A DNA stretch of 64,000 bases. Origin: Salinibacter sp. 10B. GTDB taxonomy: Bacteria; Bacteroidota; Rhodothermia; Rhodothermales; Salinibacteraceae. Made by a program: the position numbers and the translations under genes. The notes under the pieces are model-generated. The model was not told the origin of the DNA, ran no database searches, and worked only from the letters and a program-made list of their open reading frames with translations. The stretch is taken from contig NZ_MQWC01000004.1 in the NCBI RefSeq assembly GCF_002954405.1, forward strand, positions 1,262,301 through 1,326,300. Direction: 5' to 3'. Below are positions 54,959-64,000 of this stretch, one piece after another (the first letter of the stretch is position 1; every line of letters starts with the position of its first letter).

Positions 54959-56929
54959 ATGGGCAAGATTATTGGCATTGACCTCGGCACGACGAACTCC
55001 GTCGTGGCCGTCATGGAGGGCGGCGATCCAAAAGTAATTGAGAACGCAGAGGGGGCACGCACAACGCCGTCCGTCGTCGCGTACAAGGATGACGGAGAGC
55101 GCCTCGTGGGGGCCCCGGCAAAGCGCCAGGCCATCACGAACCCCGAAAACACGATTTCCTCAATCAAGCGGTTTATGGGCCGCTTCTACAATGAGGTTGA
55201 GGACGAGATTGAGGAGGTCCCCTATAAGATCGTGAAAGGGGACAATGACACGGCCCGCGTGCAGGTGGGCGATCGGCAGTACACGCCGCAGGAAATCTCG
55301 GCGATGGTCCTGCAGAAGTTGAAGCAGACCGCCGAGGACTACCTGGGCGAGGAGGTCACGGACGCGGTGATTACAGTGCCCGCCTACTTCAACGATGCGC
55401 AGCGTAAAGCCACGAAGGAGGCCGGTGAAATTGCGGGCCTGAACGTGCGCCGCATCATCAATGAGCCGACCGCAGCGTCGCTCGCCTACGGCCTCGACGA
55501 CGAGAGCGACCAGGTGATCGCCGTGTACGACCTCGGAGGGGGCACCTTCGACATCTCCATTCTGGAGCTTGGCGACGGTGTCTTTGAGGTCAACGCCACC
55601 TATGGCGACACACACCTGGGCGGCGATAACTTTGATAAGCGCCTCATTGACCACATTGCCGACGAGTTCAAGAAGGACTCCGGCATCGACCTGCGGAACG
55701 ACCCGATGGCCCTGCAGCGGCTGAAGGAGGCCGCCGAGAAGGCCAAGATCGAATTGTCGAGCGCCAAGACGACGACCATCAACCTGCCGTTCATCACGGC
55801 CACGGACGACGGCCCGCAGCACCTGAACATGGACATCAACCGGGCCACGTTCGAGCAGTTGATCGACGATCTCGTCGAGAAGACGGTGCCGCAGATGGAG
55901 AAGGCCCTCAACGACGCGGGCCATTCGAAGAACGACGTGGATGAGGTCATCCTGGTCGGCGGGTCGACGCGCGTGCCGCTCGTGCAGGAGACGGTGACCG
56001 AATTCTTTGGCCGCGAGCCCAACAAGTCCGTCAACCCGGACGAGGTTGTGTCGCTCGGCGCGGCCGTGCAGGGCGGAGTCCTCAGCGGCGACGTGGACGA
56101 CGTGCTGCTGCTCGACGTCACCCCGCTGGACCTCGGCATCGAAACGCTCGGCGGCGTGTCCACCACGCTGATTGAGTCCAACACCACAATTCCGACCAAG
56201 GAGAGTGAGATCTTCTCAACGGCGGCCGACAACCAGACCTCCGTTGAGGTCCACGTTCTCCAGGGCAATCGGGAAATGGCGAAGGACAACCGCACGCTCG
56301 GGCGCTTCCACCTCGACGGCATCCCGCCGGCCCCGCGTGGCACACCGCAGATTGAGGTGACGTTCGATATCGACGCGGACGGCATCCTCAACGTGTCGGC
56401 GGTCGACAAGGCCACCGGCAAGGAGCAGTCCATCCGGGTGGAGGCGGACAGCGGCCTCAGCGAAGAAGAGATCGAGAAGATGCGGGAGGACGCCGAGAGG
56501 CACGCCGAAGAGGACGAGAAGCGGAAAGAGCGTGCCGAGACCATCAACGAAGCAAACTCGATGGTCTACACTACCCAGCAGAACCTCGAAGAGTACGGCG
56601 ACAAGATTCCCGACGACAAGCGCGGGCCGATTGAGGACGCGCTCGAACGCGTCGAGGAAGAGCTCGAAACCGCCGACGCCGACGAGCCAGTGGATACGCT
56701 CGAAGAGGCGCTGGAGGACCTGAATGAGAAGTGGTCCGCCGCCAGCCAGGAGATCTACGCGGCCCAGCAGCAAGAGGCCCAGCAGGGACAGCCCGGCGCG
56801 GCCGGTGCTGGAGCCGCTGGGGCCGGTGCCGCTGCGGGTGGTGCCAGTGCCGCCGACGCTGCGGGCGACGAGGACGAAGATGTCCACGACGCCGACTACG
56901 AAGTCGTCGACGAAGGCGAAGAGGAGTAG
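54959..56929 (+). CDS. dnaK: molecular chaperone DnaK (Hsp70)
   Basis: This 656-residue ATP-dependent chaperone has the nucleotide-binding domain starting [21 protein letters not shown], with [16 protein letters not shown] and [14 protein letters not shown]. The substrate domain contains the linker [15 protein letters not shown] and [18 protein letters not shown]. The lid is followed by a Gln/Ala/Gly-rich linker and the C-terminal [13 protein letters not shown], close to the EEVD-like ends that bind J-proteins. No grpE/dnaJ is adjacent, so this is a dispersed arrangement. A strong terminator follows. Confidence 0.97.
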   Translation: MGKIIGIDLGTTNSVVAVMEGGDPKVIENAEGARTTPSVVAYKDDGERLVGAPAKRQAITNPENTISSIKRFMGRFYNEVEDEIEEVPYKIVKGDNDTARVQVGDRQYTPQEISAMVLQKLKQTAEDYLGEEVTDAVITVPAYFNDAQRKATKEAGEIAGLNVRRIINEPTAASLAYGLDDESDQVIAVYDLGGGTFDISILELGDGVFEVNATYGDTHLGGDNFDKRLIDHIADEFKKDSGIDLRNDPMALQRLKEAAEKAKIELSSAKTTTINLPFITATDDGPQHLNMDINRATFEQLIDDLVEKTVPQMEKALNDAGHSKNDVDEVILVGGSTRVPLVQETVTEFFGREPNKSVNPDEVVSLGAAVQGGVLSGDVDDVLLLDVTPLDLGIETLGGVSTTLIESNTTIPTKESEIFSTAADNQTSVEVHVLQGNREMAKDNRTLGRFHLDGIPPAPRGTPQIEVTFDIDADGILNVSAVDKATGKEQSIRVEADSGLSEEEIEKMREDAERHAEEDEKRKERAETINEANSMVYTTQQNLEEYGDKIPDDKRGPIEDALERVEEELETADADEPVDTLEEALEDLNEKWSAASQEIYAAQQQEAQQGQPGAAGAGAAGAGAAAGGASAADAAGDEDEDVHDADYEVVDEGEEE

Positions 56930-56994
56930 TCGACTTCGTCGATGGGTGAACGTGTGGAGCCCCAATCCATGCGTCGATCCCTACGTCGCTCCCT

Positions 56995-57032
56995 CCGCCC
57001 CGATCGGGACTGCCCGGTCGGGGCGGTTTTTT
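56995..57032 (+). terminator. intrinsic terminator after dnaK
   Basis: The 9-bp stem CCGCCCCGA/TCGGGGCGG continues as CGGG/CCCG after one mismatch, with a 4-nt loop and TTTTTT following. It lies 65 nt past the dnaK stop. Confidence 0.92.
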
Positions 57033-57175
57033 ATTTGCAGAGGGCCGAATGGGTCGCCCACTCCCGACGTTCGTTATGATCTCTCGTGCCCATCGTGCCT
57101 GGGGGCTCTCTTCTCATTTCCCCCTTTGTAACGCCGCGCCGAGGCGAGGCGCTACGGGAGAAGCTCCGATCCCGC

Positions 57176-57961
57176 TCATTCCTCCGGCAACTCGTAGATG
57201 TCTCGGGCATTCTCCGTCGTCACCCGCTCCACCTCCCCAATTGGCATTTCCTTAATGCGGGCGAGGCGATCGGCCACGTGGCGAACGTAGGCCGGCTCGT
57301 TCCGATCGCCGCGGTTGGGCTCGGGCGCGAGGTAGGGGCTGTCGGTTTCCACGACGATGTGCTCCAGCGGCACCTCCCGCACGTAGTCGTCCACTTCGCT
57401 GTTGGAGAACGTCATGATGCCGCCCACGCCCACGTAGAACCCAAGGTCCCACGCCCGTGCAGCCACCTCGGGCGGGTCCACGTAGCAGTGCAAAATCCCC
57501 CGCATCTTCTCCGGCTCGTCGGTGCGCTCGTGCTCCTCTTCAAGAATGGTGAGAATGTCGTCGGTGGCCTCCCGGTTGTGGATGACGAGCGGGAGATCGG
57601 CCTCGATGGCGAGCCGAATGTGACGGCGAAAGAAATCCTGCTGCCGATCATCGAACGAGCGATCCCAGTAGTAGTCGAGTCCACTTTCCCCCACCGCTAC
57701 GATGGACGGGTGGTCGCACCACTCCTTCACGGCCGCAAAGTCCTCGCCGGTCGCGTCCTCCGTCTCCGACGGGTGCAGCGCCGTCATGGCGTATAGGCCC
57801 TCGTACTGTTCACAGAGATCGACGGCCTGCTGAATAGAGGGCACATCAATCGCCGGCAGAATGATCGTTTCCACGCCTGCATCATGCGCGCGCTGGAGGA
57901 CCGCCTCGCGGTCGTCGTCGAACTGGTCGAGATAGAGATGTGCGTGTGTATCAATAAGCAT
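57176..57961 (-). CDS. tatD: TatD family metal-dependent DNase
   Basis: This is 261 residues from ATG 57961. It is a TIM-barrel hydrolase with metal-binding motifs in order: IDTHAHLYL, GESGLDYYW, VIHNREATDD, GILHCYV and VVETDSPYLAPEP. TatD proteins are Mg2+-dependent 3'-5' nucleases active in DNA repair and degradation, or deacylases of D-aminoacyl-tRNA in some relatives. The upstream in-frame extension to 58060 is Arg-rich without homology. It is convergent with dnaK and divergent from the SpoIID-like gene. Confidence 0.93.
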   Translation of the reverse strand: MLIDTHAHLYLDQFDDDREAVLQRAHDAGVETIILPAIDVPSIQQAVDLCEQYEGLYAMTALHPSETEDATGEDFAAVKEWCDHPSIVAVGESGLDYYWDRSFDDRQQDFFRRHIRLAIEADLPLVIHNREATDDILTILEEEHERTDEPEKMRGILHCYVDPPEVAARAWDLGFYVGVGGIMTFSNSEVDDYVREVPLEHIVVETDSPYLAPEPNRGDRNEPAYVRHVADRLARIKEMPIGEVERVTTENARDIYELPEE

Positions 57962-58244
57962 GACCACAAAGGGATTTCGGGAAACCGACGAACCGATCAC
58001 CGGTACGCGGATGAACGGCAGCGATGTTGGAGATGCTCGACGGCCTACTCCCCGACGCACCTCCGAGCAGCAACGTTGTGCCCTCTCCCCGGTGCTCCTT
58101 CGGCGGATCCACCCGATCCCCCGCGGGGCCCTTCACACTCTGGAGCTCCATGGGGACACAACGCATTGGAGGACCGATACAACATCGACCGAGCGCCCGT
58201 AAGTTGAAATCGGTTGGCCCGATTTTCACCGATCGTCCCCGACG

Positions 58245-59537
58245 ATGATGTTTTCCCGTCCCTCCTCCTGGTTCGTGCTCGGGCTTCTCCTTGCATTTGG
58301 CCTTCCCTCTTCCCTAACCGTCCTCGCTGATCCCTCCCCAGCGGATACGTCTCGCGTGCGGGTGCGCCTCAATCACCGTGCATCAATCGAAACGGTGAAA
58401 CTAACAGTCGACGAGGGACCGCTGGCAGTGCACCTGCCCAGCGGCGGCGCCCCGGTGATGCGTCTGCAGTCCGGCGAGACCACCACGCTCGGCCTCCGAC
58501 AAAGCGACGTCTACATCCGGCGCGGGGCCGACGGCCTCTACGCCACAGAGCTCCAGTTGCGCCCGGCCGGTTCCGACGCCGCCTGGACTCTTTCGTTCAA
58601 CAATGCGAAACGGACGTACACAGGCGGCCTTTACCTCGCCCCTGATGCGGGATCCGGCCTTCTCGTGGTGAACGACGTGCCGATCGAAGACTACGTGGCG
58701 AGCGTCGTGGCCAGCGAATACGGCCTCGACGATACGGAAGGAAAGAAGGCTATGGCCGTTGTGGCCCGCACCTATGGCCTCTTCGCCTCCGCCAAATTTG
58801 GTGGGGCCTACGACCACGCCGACGGCACCGCCTCTCAGGTATACAATGGGCTCGACGCCGTCACTAAGGCATCCCGGCAGGCTGCGCAGGCCACGGCGGG
58901 CGAAGTGCTCACGCACGACGGCACTCTCATTCAGGCCGTGTATTTCTCTTCCAGCGGCGGCCATACGGCCAACAACGAGGACGTCTGGAACGCAAAGGAG
59001 CCCATTCCCTATCTTCGGGGCAAAAAGGACCCGTACGACACGGTCTCGCCCCACCACACCTGGTCGGCCTCCGTCGACCGCTCTCCCCTGCTTCAGGCGC
59101 TCACCCGAAAACGGGGCTCGCTGGTCAACGGCTTTGTGATTGACGACCGAAGCCCCGACGGGCGCGTGAAAACCATCAAGCTCCTGCATTCGGACGGCCC
59201 CAACCACCGAATGAACGCAAACACCTTTCGTCTGGTCGTCAACCAGGGCGTGGACGGCGCCCCGTTGAAAAGCACCTGGTTCGACGCCCGCCGGTCGGGA
59301 GACACGTATATCTTTGACGGCCACGGCTTCGGACACGGCGTGGGCCTCAGCCAGTGGGGCGCCCACGGAATGGCGGAGCAGGGCCACTCCTACCGCGATA
59401 TTCTCCACTTTTATTACACTGATGTGGAAATCCATCAGCTCAATCGGGTACAGAAAGACCCTGTAGATGCCCCTGTCGCCAAGGATCCTCGTCCCGCTCC
59501 GTCGGACTCCACCACGACCCGGCGGATCGGCTGGTAG
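58245..59537 (+). CDS. SpoIID/LytB domain protein
   Basis: This 430-residue exported protein has a signal peptide (SSWFVLGLLLAFGLPSSLTVLA). A SpoIID domain with VPIEDYVASVVASEYG, AVVARTYGLFAS and YFSSSGGHTANNEDVW leads to the hallmark HGFGHGVGLSQWGAHGMAEQ and then YRDILHFYYTDVEI. SpoIID-type proteins are peptidoglycan lytic transglycosylases or amidase activators; in non-sporeformers they act in cell-wall remodelling. The start is ATG 58245 or the adjacent ATG 58248. It is followed 92 bp later by the TonB receptor gene on the same strand. Confidence 0.9.
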   Translation: MMFSRPSSWFVLGLLLAFGLPSSLTVLADPSPADTSRVRVRLNHRASIETVKLTVDEGPLAVHLPSGGAPVMRLQSGETTTLGLRQSDVYIRRGADGLYATELQLRPAGSDAAWTLSFNNAKRTYTGGLYLAPDAGSGLLVVNDVPIEDYVASVVASEYGLDDTEGKKAMAVVARTYGLFASAKFGGAYDHADGTASQVYNGLDAVTKASRQAAQATAGEVLTHDGTLIQAVYFSSSGGHTANNEDVWNAKEPIPYLRGKKDPYDTVSPHHTWSASVDRSPLLQALTRKRGSLVNGFVIDDRSPDGRVKTIKLLHSDGPNHRMNANTFRLVVNQGVDGAPLKSTWFDARRSGDTYIFDGHGFGHGVGLSQWGAHGMAEQGHSYRDILHFYYTDVEIHQLNRVQKDPVDAPVAKDPRPAPSDSTTTRRIGW

Positions 59538-59629
59538 TTTGAACGCTCTCCTGTCGAATGCCCCTTTGGCACGGAGAGGTCTGTTGGTGTCGGAATTCGT
59601 TCTTTCGGACAACCGTCTTCCCCCCCCGA

Positions 59630-61666
59630 ATGCGCTACTGCTACACCGCCCTCTTCTTGCTCCTCTTCGGCGTGTCGTCCGTCTCCGCGCAGGCGCCCGA
59701 TTCCTCTGTTGCGATGGAGGTGGAAATGGACTCCATCGAGGTGACTGCGACTCCGTTCCACATTGCAAACGAAGCCACCTCGTTTTCGGCCTCGGTGCGG
59801 ACCCGATCCACCCAAGATTTAAACAGCACGCCGTCGCTATCGCTGGAGGCCATCACGGCCGGCCTTCCCGGCCTCTCTGTGCAAAGCCGAACCCATTTTG
59901 CCCTTGGAGACCGCATTACCATTCGAGGATTTGGCTGGCGGGCCCAGTTTGGAGTGCGCGGCATTCAAATGATTCTGGACGGCGTCCCGCTTACGATGGC
60001 CGACGGCCAATCCGTCGTTCACATTATTGACCCGTCGTTCATCCGCTCCCTCGAAGTCATTCGTGGCCCAGCGTCTACGTTTTGGGGAAATGCAAGTGGG
60101 GGCGTGCTATCGTTCTCGACACAGCCCCCGACGAACAACGCACATACCGCCCGCCTCAAACAAACGGTCGGGTCGTACGGCCTGTCGAAAACAGACGTGC
60201 AAGTGACCCCGAACCTCGGCCGCCACGAGGTGAGCGTGTACTCGTCCTATCTCAGACAGGAGGGCTTCCGTCAGCACAGCGACACTCGCCTTCTGCGCTC
60301 CGGCTTTACGAGTGATTTTTCGCTGGGCACCGACCGCGGCGTACGGGTGGTGGGGGCCCTCCAGCACATGCCCCAGGCCGATTCGCCCGGCTCCCTCAAG
60401 AAAGCGCCCGCCCAGAAGAATCCGGAGCAGGCCCGACAAACCATCCTGGACTTCAACGTGGGGAAAGATGTCCAACAGGGCCAGCTCGGCGCCACATACT
60501 ACGACAACACCGGCCTCGGCGTGCTGAACGCAACCGCATACGGCGTTCTCCGCGACTTGAAGAACCCGATCCCCTTCAGCGTAATTGACCTGAACCGAGC
60601 GGCGGGCGGCCTCCGACTTACCCTTGAGGACGAGACCTCGACCCTGCGGTGGGGCATTGGCGTGGAGGGAAAGCTGCAACACGACGATCGGCAAGAGTTC
60701 ACGAGCGACGGCGGCACACCGGACAGCCTGGTCATCGACCAACTGGAGACCGTCGACAACGCTGCGGCATTCGGACGGTTCAGCCTTCCGCTCGGTCGCC
60801 TGCGGATTGACGCCGGCCTGCGCTACGACCATCTCCAGTTCGAAGCCGACGACCGCCTCGGGACCGACGACGGTACACAGACCTTCCGTTCTTTGAATCC
60901 ATCGATTGGAGTCTCTTACAACCTCCAAACTACCCGTCTCTTCGCAAATCTGAGCACGGGCTTGGAGGCCCCAACGACGACCGAACTGAGCAACCGGCCT
61001 GACGGTCAGGGCGGGTTCAACGACCTCAACGCCGAACACATCGTCTCCGTTGAAAGCGGCGTTGCGGGCGAGTGGATTACTCAGCGCCTCTCGTACGACC
61101 TGGCCGTGTTCTACCAAGACATCGACGACGTCCTTGTCCCGTTTCAAAAACAAGCATTCGGGCCCACGTACTACCGCAATCAAGGGGCAGCTCGCCACCT
61201 CGGCGCGGAGGCCTCCGTACAGTGGCACCCGGTGGATCCGGTCTCGGTCCAGGCGAGCTACTCCTACGTGGACGCGACCTTCACGGCGGGCACCGTCGAG
61301 GGCCCGGACGCATCCGTGAGCCTGGACGGCAACACGCTTCCCGGGGTGCCGTCTCATCGACTGGGCGGAACGATGACAATCGACACGACGCCCGTCCGAT
61401 CCGCCGTAACCGTGCAGCGTATCGGAAAGCAATACGGAGACAGCGAAAACACGGCAACAAACGACGGCTATACCACCGTCGACCTTCGACTCAGTTACGT
61501 CGGCCTCAACGTGACCGACGCAACGCGCGTGACCCCCTTCGTCGCACTGAATAACGCCTTCGACGCACGCTACAATGACGTGGTCGTCAATGCCTTCGGC
61601 GGCCGATTCTACGAACCGGCTGCGGGACGGCACTGGCGTTTTGGCGCCTCTTTCCAGCTCAACTGA
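59630..61666 (+). CDS. TonB-dependent receptor
   Basis: This is a 678-residue outer-membrane transporter. A signal peptide (YTALFLLLFGVSSVSAQ) and the TonB-box-like DSIEVTAT are followed by the plug domain (RITIRGFGWRAQFGVRGIQ, then VIRGPASTFWGNASGGVLSF) and a 22-strand-type barrel ending WRFGASFQLN. The family takes up iron chelates, cobalamin or other large ligands powered by TonB; the substrate cannot be told. It lacks the CarboxypepD-like N-terminal domain of SusC-type proteins, so it is more like a siderophore-type receptor. The start is ATG 59630. Confidence 0.93.
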   Translation: MRYCYTALFLLLFGVSSVSAQAPDSSVAMEVEMDSIEVTATPFHIANEATSFSASVRTRSTQDLNSTPSLSLEAITAGLPGLSVQSRTHFALGDRITIRGFGWRAQFGVRGIQMILDGVPLTMADGQSVVHIIDPSFIRSLEVIRGPASTFWGNASGGVLSFSTQPPTNNAHTARLKQTVGSYGLSKTDVQVTPNLGRHEVSVYSSYLRQEGFRQHSDTRLLRSGFTSDFSLGTDRGVRVVGALQHMPQADSPGSLKKAPAQKNPEQARQTILDFNVGKDVQQGQLGATYYDNTGLGVLNATAYGVLRDLKNPIPFSVIDLNRAAGGLRLTLEDETSTLRWGIGVEGKLQHDDRQEFTSDGGTPDSLVIDQLETVDNAAAFGRFSLPLGRLRIDAGLRYDHLQFEADDRLGTDDGTQTFRSLNPSIGVSYNLQTTRLFANLSTGLEAPTTTELSNRPDGQGGFNDLNAEHIVSVESGVAGEWITQRLSYDLAVFYQDIDDVLVPFQKQAFGPTYYRNQGAARHLGAEASVQWHPVDPVSVQASYSYVDATFTAGTVEGPDASVSLDGNTLPGVPSHRLGGTMTIDTTPVRSAVTVQRIGKQYGDSENTATNDGYTTVDLRLSYVGLNVTDATRVTPFVALNNAFDARYNDVVVNAFGGRFYEPAAGRHWRFGASFQLN

Positions 61667-61674
61667 GCGACGCC

Positions 61675-62652
61675 TCACACCTCCACCCAAAGGCCGTCGC
61701 CGGGGCGCCATCCCCCCCGGGCCATGCGAGGGGTGGTGTAGGCCCAGGCCGCCTGCCCGTTGGTGTCCATCAGTAGAAGCCCTCCTGTAGCGCCGTCGCC
61801 GTCCGGATTCACCACCGCTTCGTGCATGTGCAAAAGCCGATCCCGAACGACGGCTTCGGGATCCGTCCCATCGTCAAGATCGTCGATGGACCGACTGGCA
61901 AGCGTGACGGCCGCAATGGCTTCGCCCCACCCGGTCGCACTTGCCGCCCCAGACTCGGTTGCATAAAACCCGGCGCCCGGCAGTGGGGAATCCCCGACGC
62001 GCCCGGGCGGCTTGAAGGGCGTCCCTCCTGTCGAGGTAGCAGCAGCGAGACGCCCTTCCTTATCCCGAGCAATACATCCCACCGTGTCTGCCCCACTGTT
62101 CTCACGGGGAGCGCCTGGCAGAAACGAATGGCTGGGATGCAGTTCGTCGGTGCGACGGCGTATCGTCTCGTAGCGGTCGCGCTCGCGATCGCAGATGAGC
62201 GCCTCATTCTCAACCATCGTCAGCTCCTCAGCCTCAGCAAATCGTTCGGCACCCTCGCTTGCCAACATCCGCACGCGTCCGTCGCCTGCGTCCAGGAGGC
62301 GTCGCGCCGCTCGGACAGGATGGGCAATACGCTGCGTCGCCATCACCGCGCCGTAGTCGAGCGTCGCCCCGTCCATCACGCCGGCGTCAAGCTCTACCTC
62401 TCCGTCCTGATTCAACATGGCGCCGGTGCCCGCATCAAACGTCCCACGTGCTTCCATTGTCGCAACAACGTCCGTAACCACATCGAGGGGCGTAGCGCCG
62501 TCTTGCAGTCGATCACGCCCGACTGCCACCGCCTCCCGGAGTCCCCTCCGATGGTCGGCGAGCACCTCATCGGGAATGGCCCACGCGCCCCCATGAACCA
62601 GGAGGGCCGGGCCCGTCCCACCAAACGCTCCGCTGTGAAGGGATAGGGACAT
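61675..62652 (-). CDS. isoaspartyl peptidase / L-asparaginase (Ntn hydrolase)
   Basis: This 325-residue precursor should self-cleave before Thr190 (in NSGADTVGCIARD) to expose the catalytic threonine, giving alpha and beta chains. The N-terminal LVHGGAWAIPDE, the FDAGTGAMLNQDGEVELDAGVMDG region (residues 72-95) and RVGDSPLPGAGFYA after the nucleophile match the plant-type asparaginase family. It cleaves isoaspartyl dipeptides, which form as proteins age. No signal peptide is seen. It lies 41 bp downstream of the M23 peptidase gene, probably co-transcribed. Confidence 0.93.
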   Translation of the reverse strand: MSLSLHSGAFGGTGPALLVHGGAWAIPDEVLADHRRGLREAVAVGRDRLQDGATPLDVVTDVVATMEARGTFDAGTGAMLNQDGEVELDAGVMDGATLDYGAVMATQRIAHPVRAARRLLDAGDGRVRMLASEGAERFAEAEELTMVENEALICDRERDRYETIRRRTDELHPSHSFLPGAPRENSGADTVGCIARDKEGRLAAATSTGGTPFKPPGRVGDSPLPGAGFYATESGAASATGWGEAIAAVTLASRSIDDLDDGTDPEAVVRDRLLHMHEAVVNPDGDGATGGLLLMDTNGQAAWAYTTPRMARGGWRPGDGLWVEV

Positions 62653-62693
62653 CAGAGGAGTGCCGCACGGCTAGAGAGTGACATCGCGCGGGC

Positions 62694-63935
62694 TCAGGAC
62701 CGGATGGCCGCGGGCCCAAATGCCCGGAGGGGAAACAACCGCTCTAATCGATCCTGGACGAGCCGGTCAAACGCGTCCCGACGCTGCGGACGAATGGGAC
62801 GAGACGGCGGAAGCTCTAGCTCGTACGGATCGACGGCCTTCCCGCGCTTCCAGAGGCGATAGTCGAGATGGGGACCGGTAGACAGGCCCGTGCTGCCGAC
62901 ATACCCAATCGTTTCGCCCTGCTGCACCTCAGTCCCCACCTCGACGGCAATCTCTGAGAGATGCAGGTAGCCACTGGTGTAGGTGCCGTTGTGGCGAATT
63001 TTGACGTAGTTGCCGTTGTTGCCGTAGTGGCCCGCCTTCACGACATTGCCACTGCCGACAGCGTGTACCGGCGTGCCGGTCGGCGCTGCGTAATCGGTCC
63101 CCAGGTGGGGGCGGCGGCGCTTTAGAACAGGATGATACCGACTCTGCGAGTACCCGGAACTGATGCGGGTATACCGGAGCGGGGCTTTCAGAAGCTTGCG
63201 CTGCAGACTCTGTCCCTGTCGGTCGAAATACTTCGGTCCTTTTCCATTCGCGAACCGGAAACCATAGTACGGCTCGTTCTGATGGGAAAAGTACGCGGCA
63301 AGAATCTTCCCGGGGGCCACCTGCGTCCCGTCCACCACCCGCTTCTCGTACAACACCCGAAAGGCGTCTCCCTCTCGGATGCGAAAGAAGTCGATCTGCC
63401 AGGCAAAAACCTCTGAGAGTCGAAGGGCAAGCTTGGGATGCGCCTCGTTGGCGATCAGCGTCTCATAGAGCGAGCTCTGAATCGTCCCCCGAACCACGGT
63501 CCACTCCCGCTCAACGGTCCGGCGGTCGAGATGGCTCCGAGAGGGGCGCTGGATGTTGAAGACGGCGTAGCGAACGGGGTCGATCCGGTAGACCAAATAC
63601 TGAGGCTGCTGTAGCCACGGATTGACATACACCCGATACGACTGCCCCGCCTCGATACTTCGCACGTTGAATTCCGGCCGGGCCGCCCGCGCGAGCCGCA
63701 CCGCCCGCTTCTGCGATACCCCATACGGCTCCAGCAAATCCCAAAAGGTTTGGTGCTGGGACACCCGTGCCTTGTCGACTGTGTACTTCTCCGCCGAGAT
63801 GCCGAAGTGCGTCTTCGTTCGCTCGGCAGCCGACGGTGTTGAGCGGTCATCCGGGGGCGTGGCCCCCACCGCCCCGATACGTCCAGAGAGAAGAAGAAAC
63901 AGGACTCCGGCGGCGACGAGTCGCGCGATTCGCAT
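62694..63935 (-). CDS. M23 family metallopeptidase (MepM-like)
   Basis: This is 413 residues with a signal peptide (RLVAAGVLFLLLSGRIGAVGA) from ATG 63935; a TTG at 63959 is a less likely start. A LysM/OapA-like region (residues 50-120) precedes the OB-type linker and the LytM domain: His277/Asp281 in PHLGTDYAAP, His325 in GYLHLSE, and GPHLDYRLW with His356. The usual final metal ligand is the second His of HxH; here it is Asp358 (HLD). It likely cleaves peptidoglycan cross-links in the periplasm. The gene ends the window's minus-strand pair with the isoaspartyl peptidase. Confidence 0.92.
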   Translation of the reverse strand: MRIARLVAAGVLFLLLSGRIGAVGATPPDDRSTPSAAERTKTHFGISAEKYTVDKARVSQHQTFWDLLEPYGVSQKRAVRLARAARPEFNVRSIEAGQSYRVYVNPWLQQPQYLVYRIDPVRYAVFNIQRPSRSHLDRRTVEREWTVVRGTIQSSLYETLIANEAHPKLALRLSEVFAWQIDFFRIREGDAFRVLYEKRVVDGTQVAPGKILAAYFSHQNEPYYGFRFANGKGPKYFDRQGQSLQRKLLKAPLRYTRISSGYSQSRYHPVLKRRRPHLGTDYAAPTGTPVHAVGSGNVVKAGHYGNNGNYVKIRHNGTYTSGYLHLSEIAVEVGTEVQQGETIGYVGSTGLSTGPHLDYRLWKRGKAVDPYELELPPSRPIRPQRRDAFDRLVQDRLERLFPLRAFGPAAIRS

Positions 63936-64000
63936 GTGGGACCAATCAAGCAGCGGCAAAGAGTTCTATGGATCCACGCTTAACAAATCCATGATGCGGG

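Overview
The window is a 64 kb chromosomal segment, about 60% G+C by eye, densely packed with bacterial genes on both strands. It looks like a moderate or extreme halophile of the Rhodothermota/Salinibacter branch near Bacteroidota. Proteins are rich in Asp and Glu with acidic tails (ClpC, DnaK, a small HTH protein). One secreted protease ends in a Por/T9SS-type sorting domain. There are TonB-dependent and Omp85-type outer-membrane proteins. Start codons have no Shine-Dalgarno sequence but CT-rich leaders. The lineage is inferred from these traits; no rRNA or tRNA gene was found here.

Layout. 1-7.8 kb: the end of a CPA2 antiporter, a small lipoprotein, dnaE, then a run of glutamine amidotransferase, SWIM protein, cytidine deaminase and Na+/Ca2+ exchanger. 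8-17.3 kb: secreted subtilase and VWA membrane protein, M20 amidohydrolase, PH-like protein, triple lamin-tail secreted protein. 17.5-25.1 kb: IscA/ErpA-type protein, ClpC, PP-loop ATPase, radical SAM protein, methyltransferase, secreted PI-PLC. 25.2-36 kb (all minus strand): P-type ATPase, SDR, patatin/POTRA/barrel protein, then an apparent operon of Omp85-like barrel, lipoprotein with kinase-fold motifs, and ADP/ATP-translocase-family transporter. 36.5-47.9 kb: an odd CaCA exchanger, SulP transporter, PepF, thiol-redox pair, several unknowns, YdjM-like protein, MscS, OsmC. 48.4-54.5 kb: umuDC, quinone oxidoreductase with cinA, an intergenic region with a miniature transposable element, pyrE and pgsA. 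55-64 kb: dnaK, tatD, SpoIID-like protein, TonB receptor, isoaspartyl peptidase and M23 peptidase.

How genes fit together. Most are housekeeping: replication and repair (dnaE, umuDC, tatD), proteostasis (clpC, dnaK, pepF), Fe-S assembly, nucleotide and lipid synthesis (pyrE, pgsA, cytidine deaminase). Ion balance is prominent: CPA2 antiporter, two CaCA exchangers, a P2-type ATPase, SulP and MscS, as expected in a salt-stressed cell.

The most unusual unit is at 31.5-36 kb. An outer-membrane barrel, a surface or periplasmic lipoprotein carrying Lys/Glu/Asp/DxG landmarks of a kinase fold, and a nucleotide-exchange-type transporter lie in a row on one strand. One hypothesis is an extracytoplasmic, nucleotide-dependent modification system. 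Other notable signals are a 131-bp MITE with perfect 16-bp ends and TAA target duplications, a dispersed hairpin repeat with compensatory stem changes and a constant loop, a cytidine deaminase with reversed live/dead domain order, and a CaCA exchanger whose first alpha repeat has lost its acidic residue.
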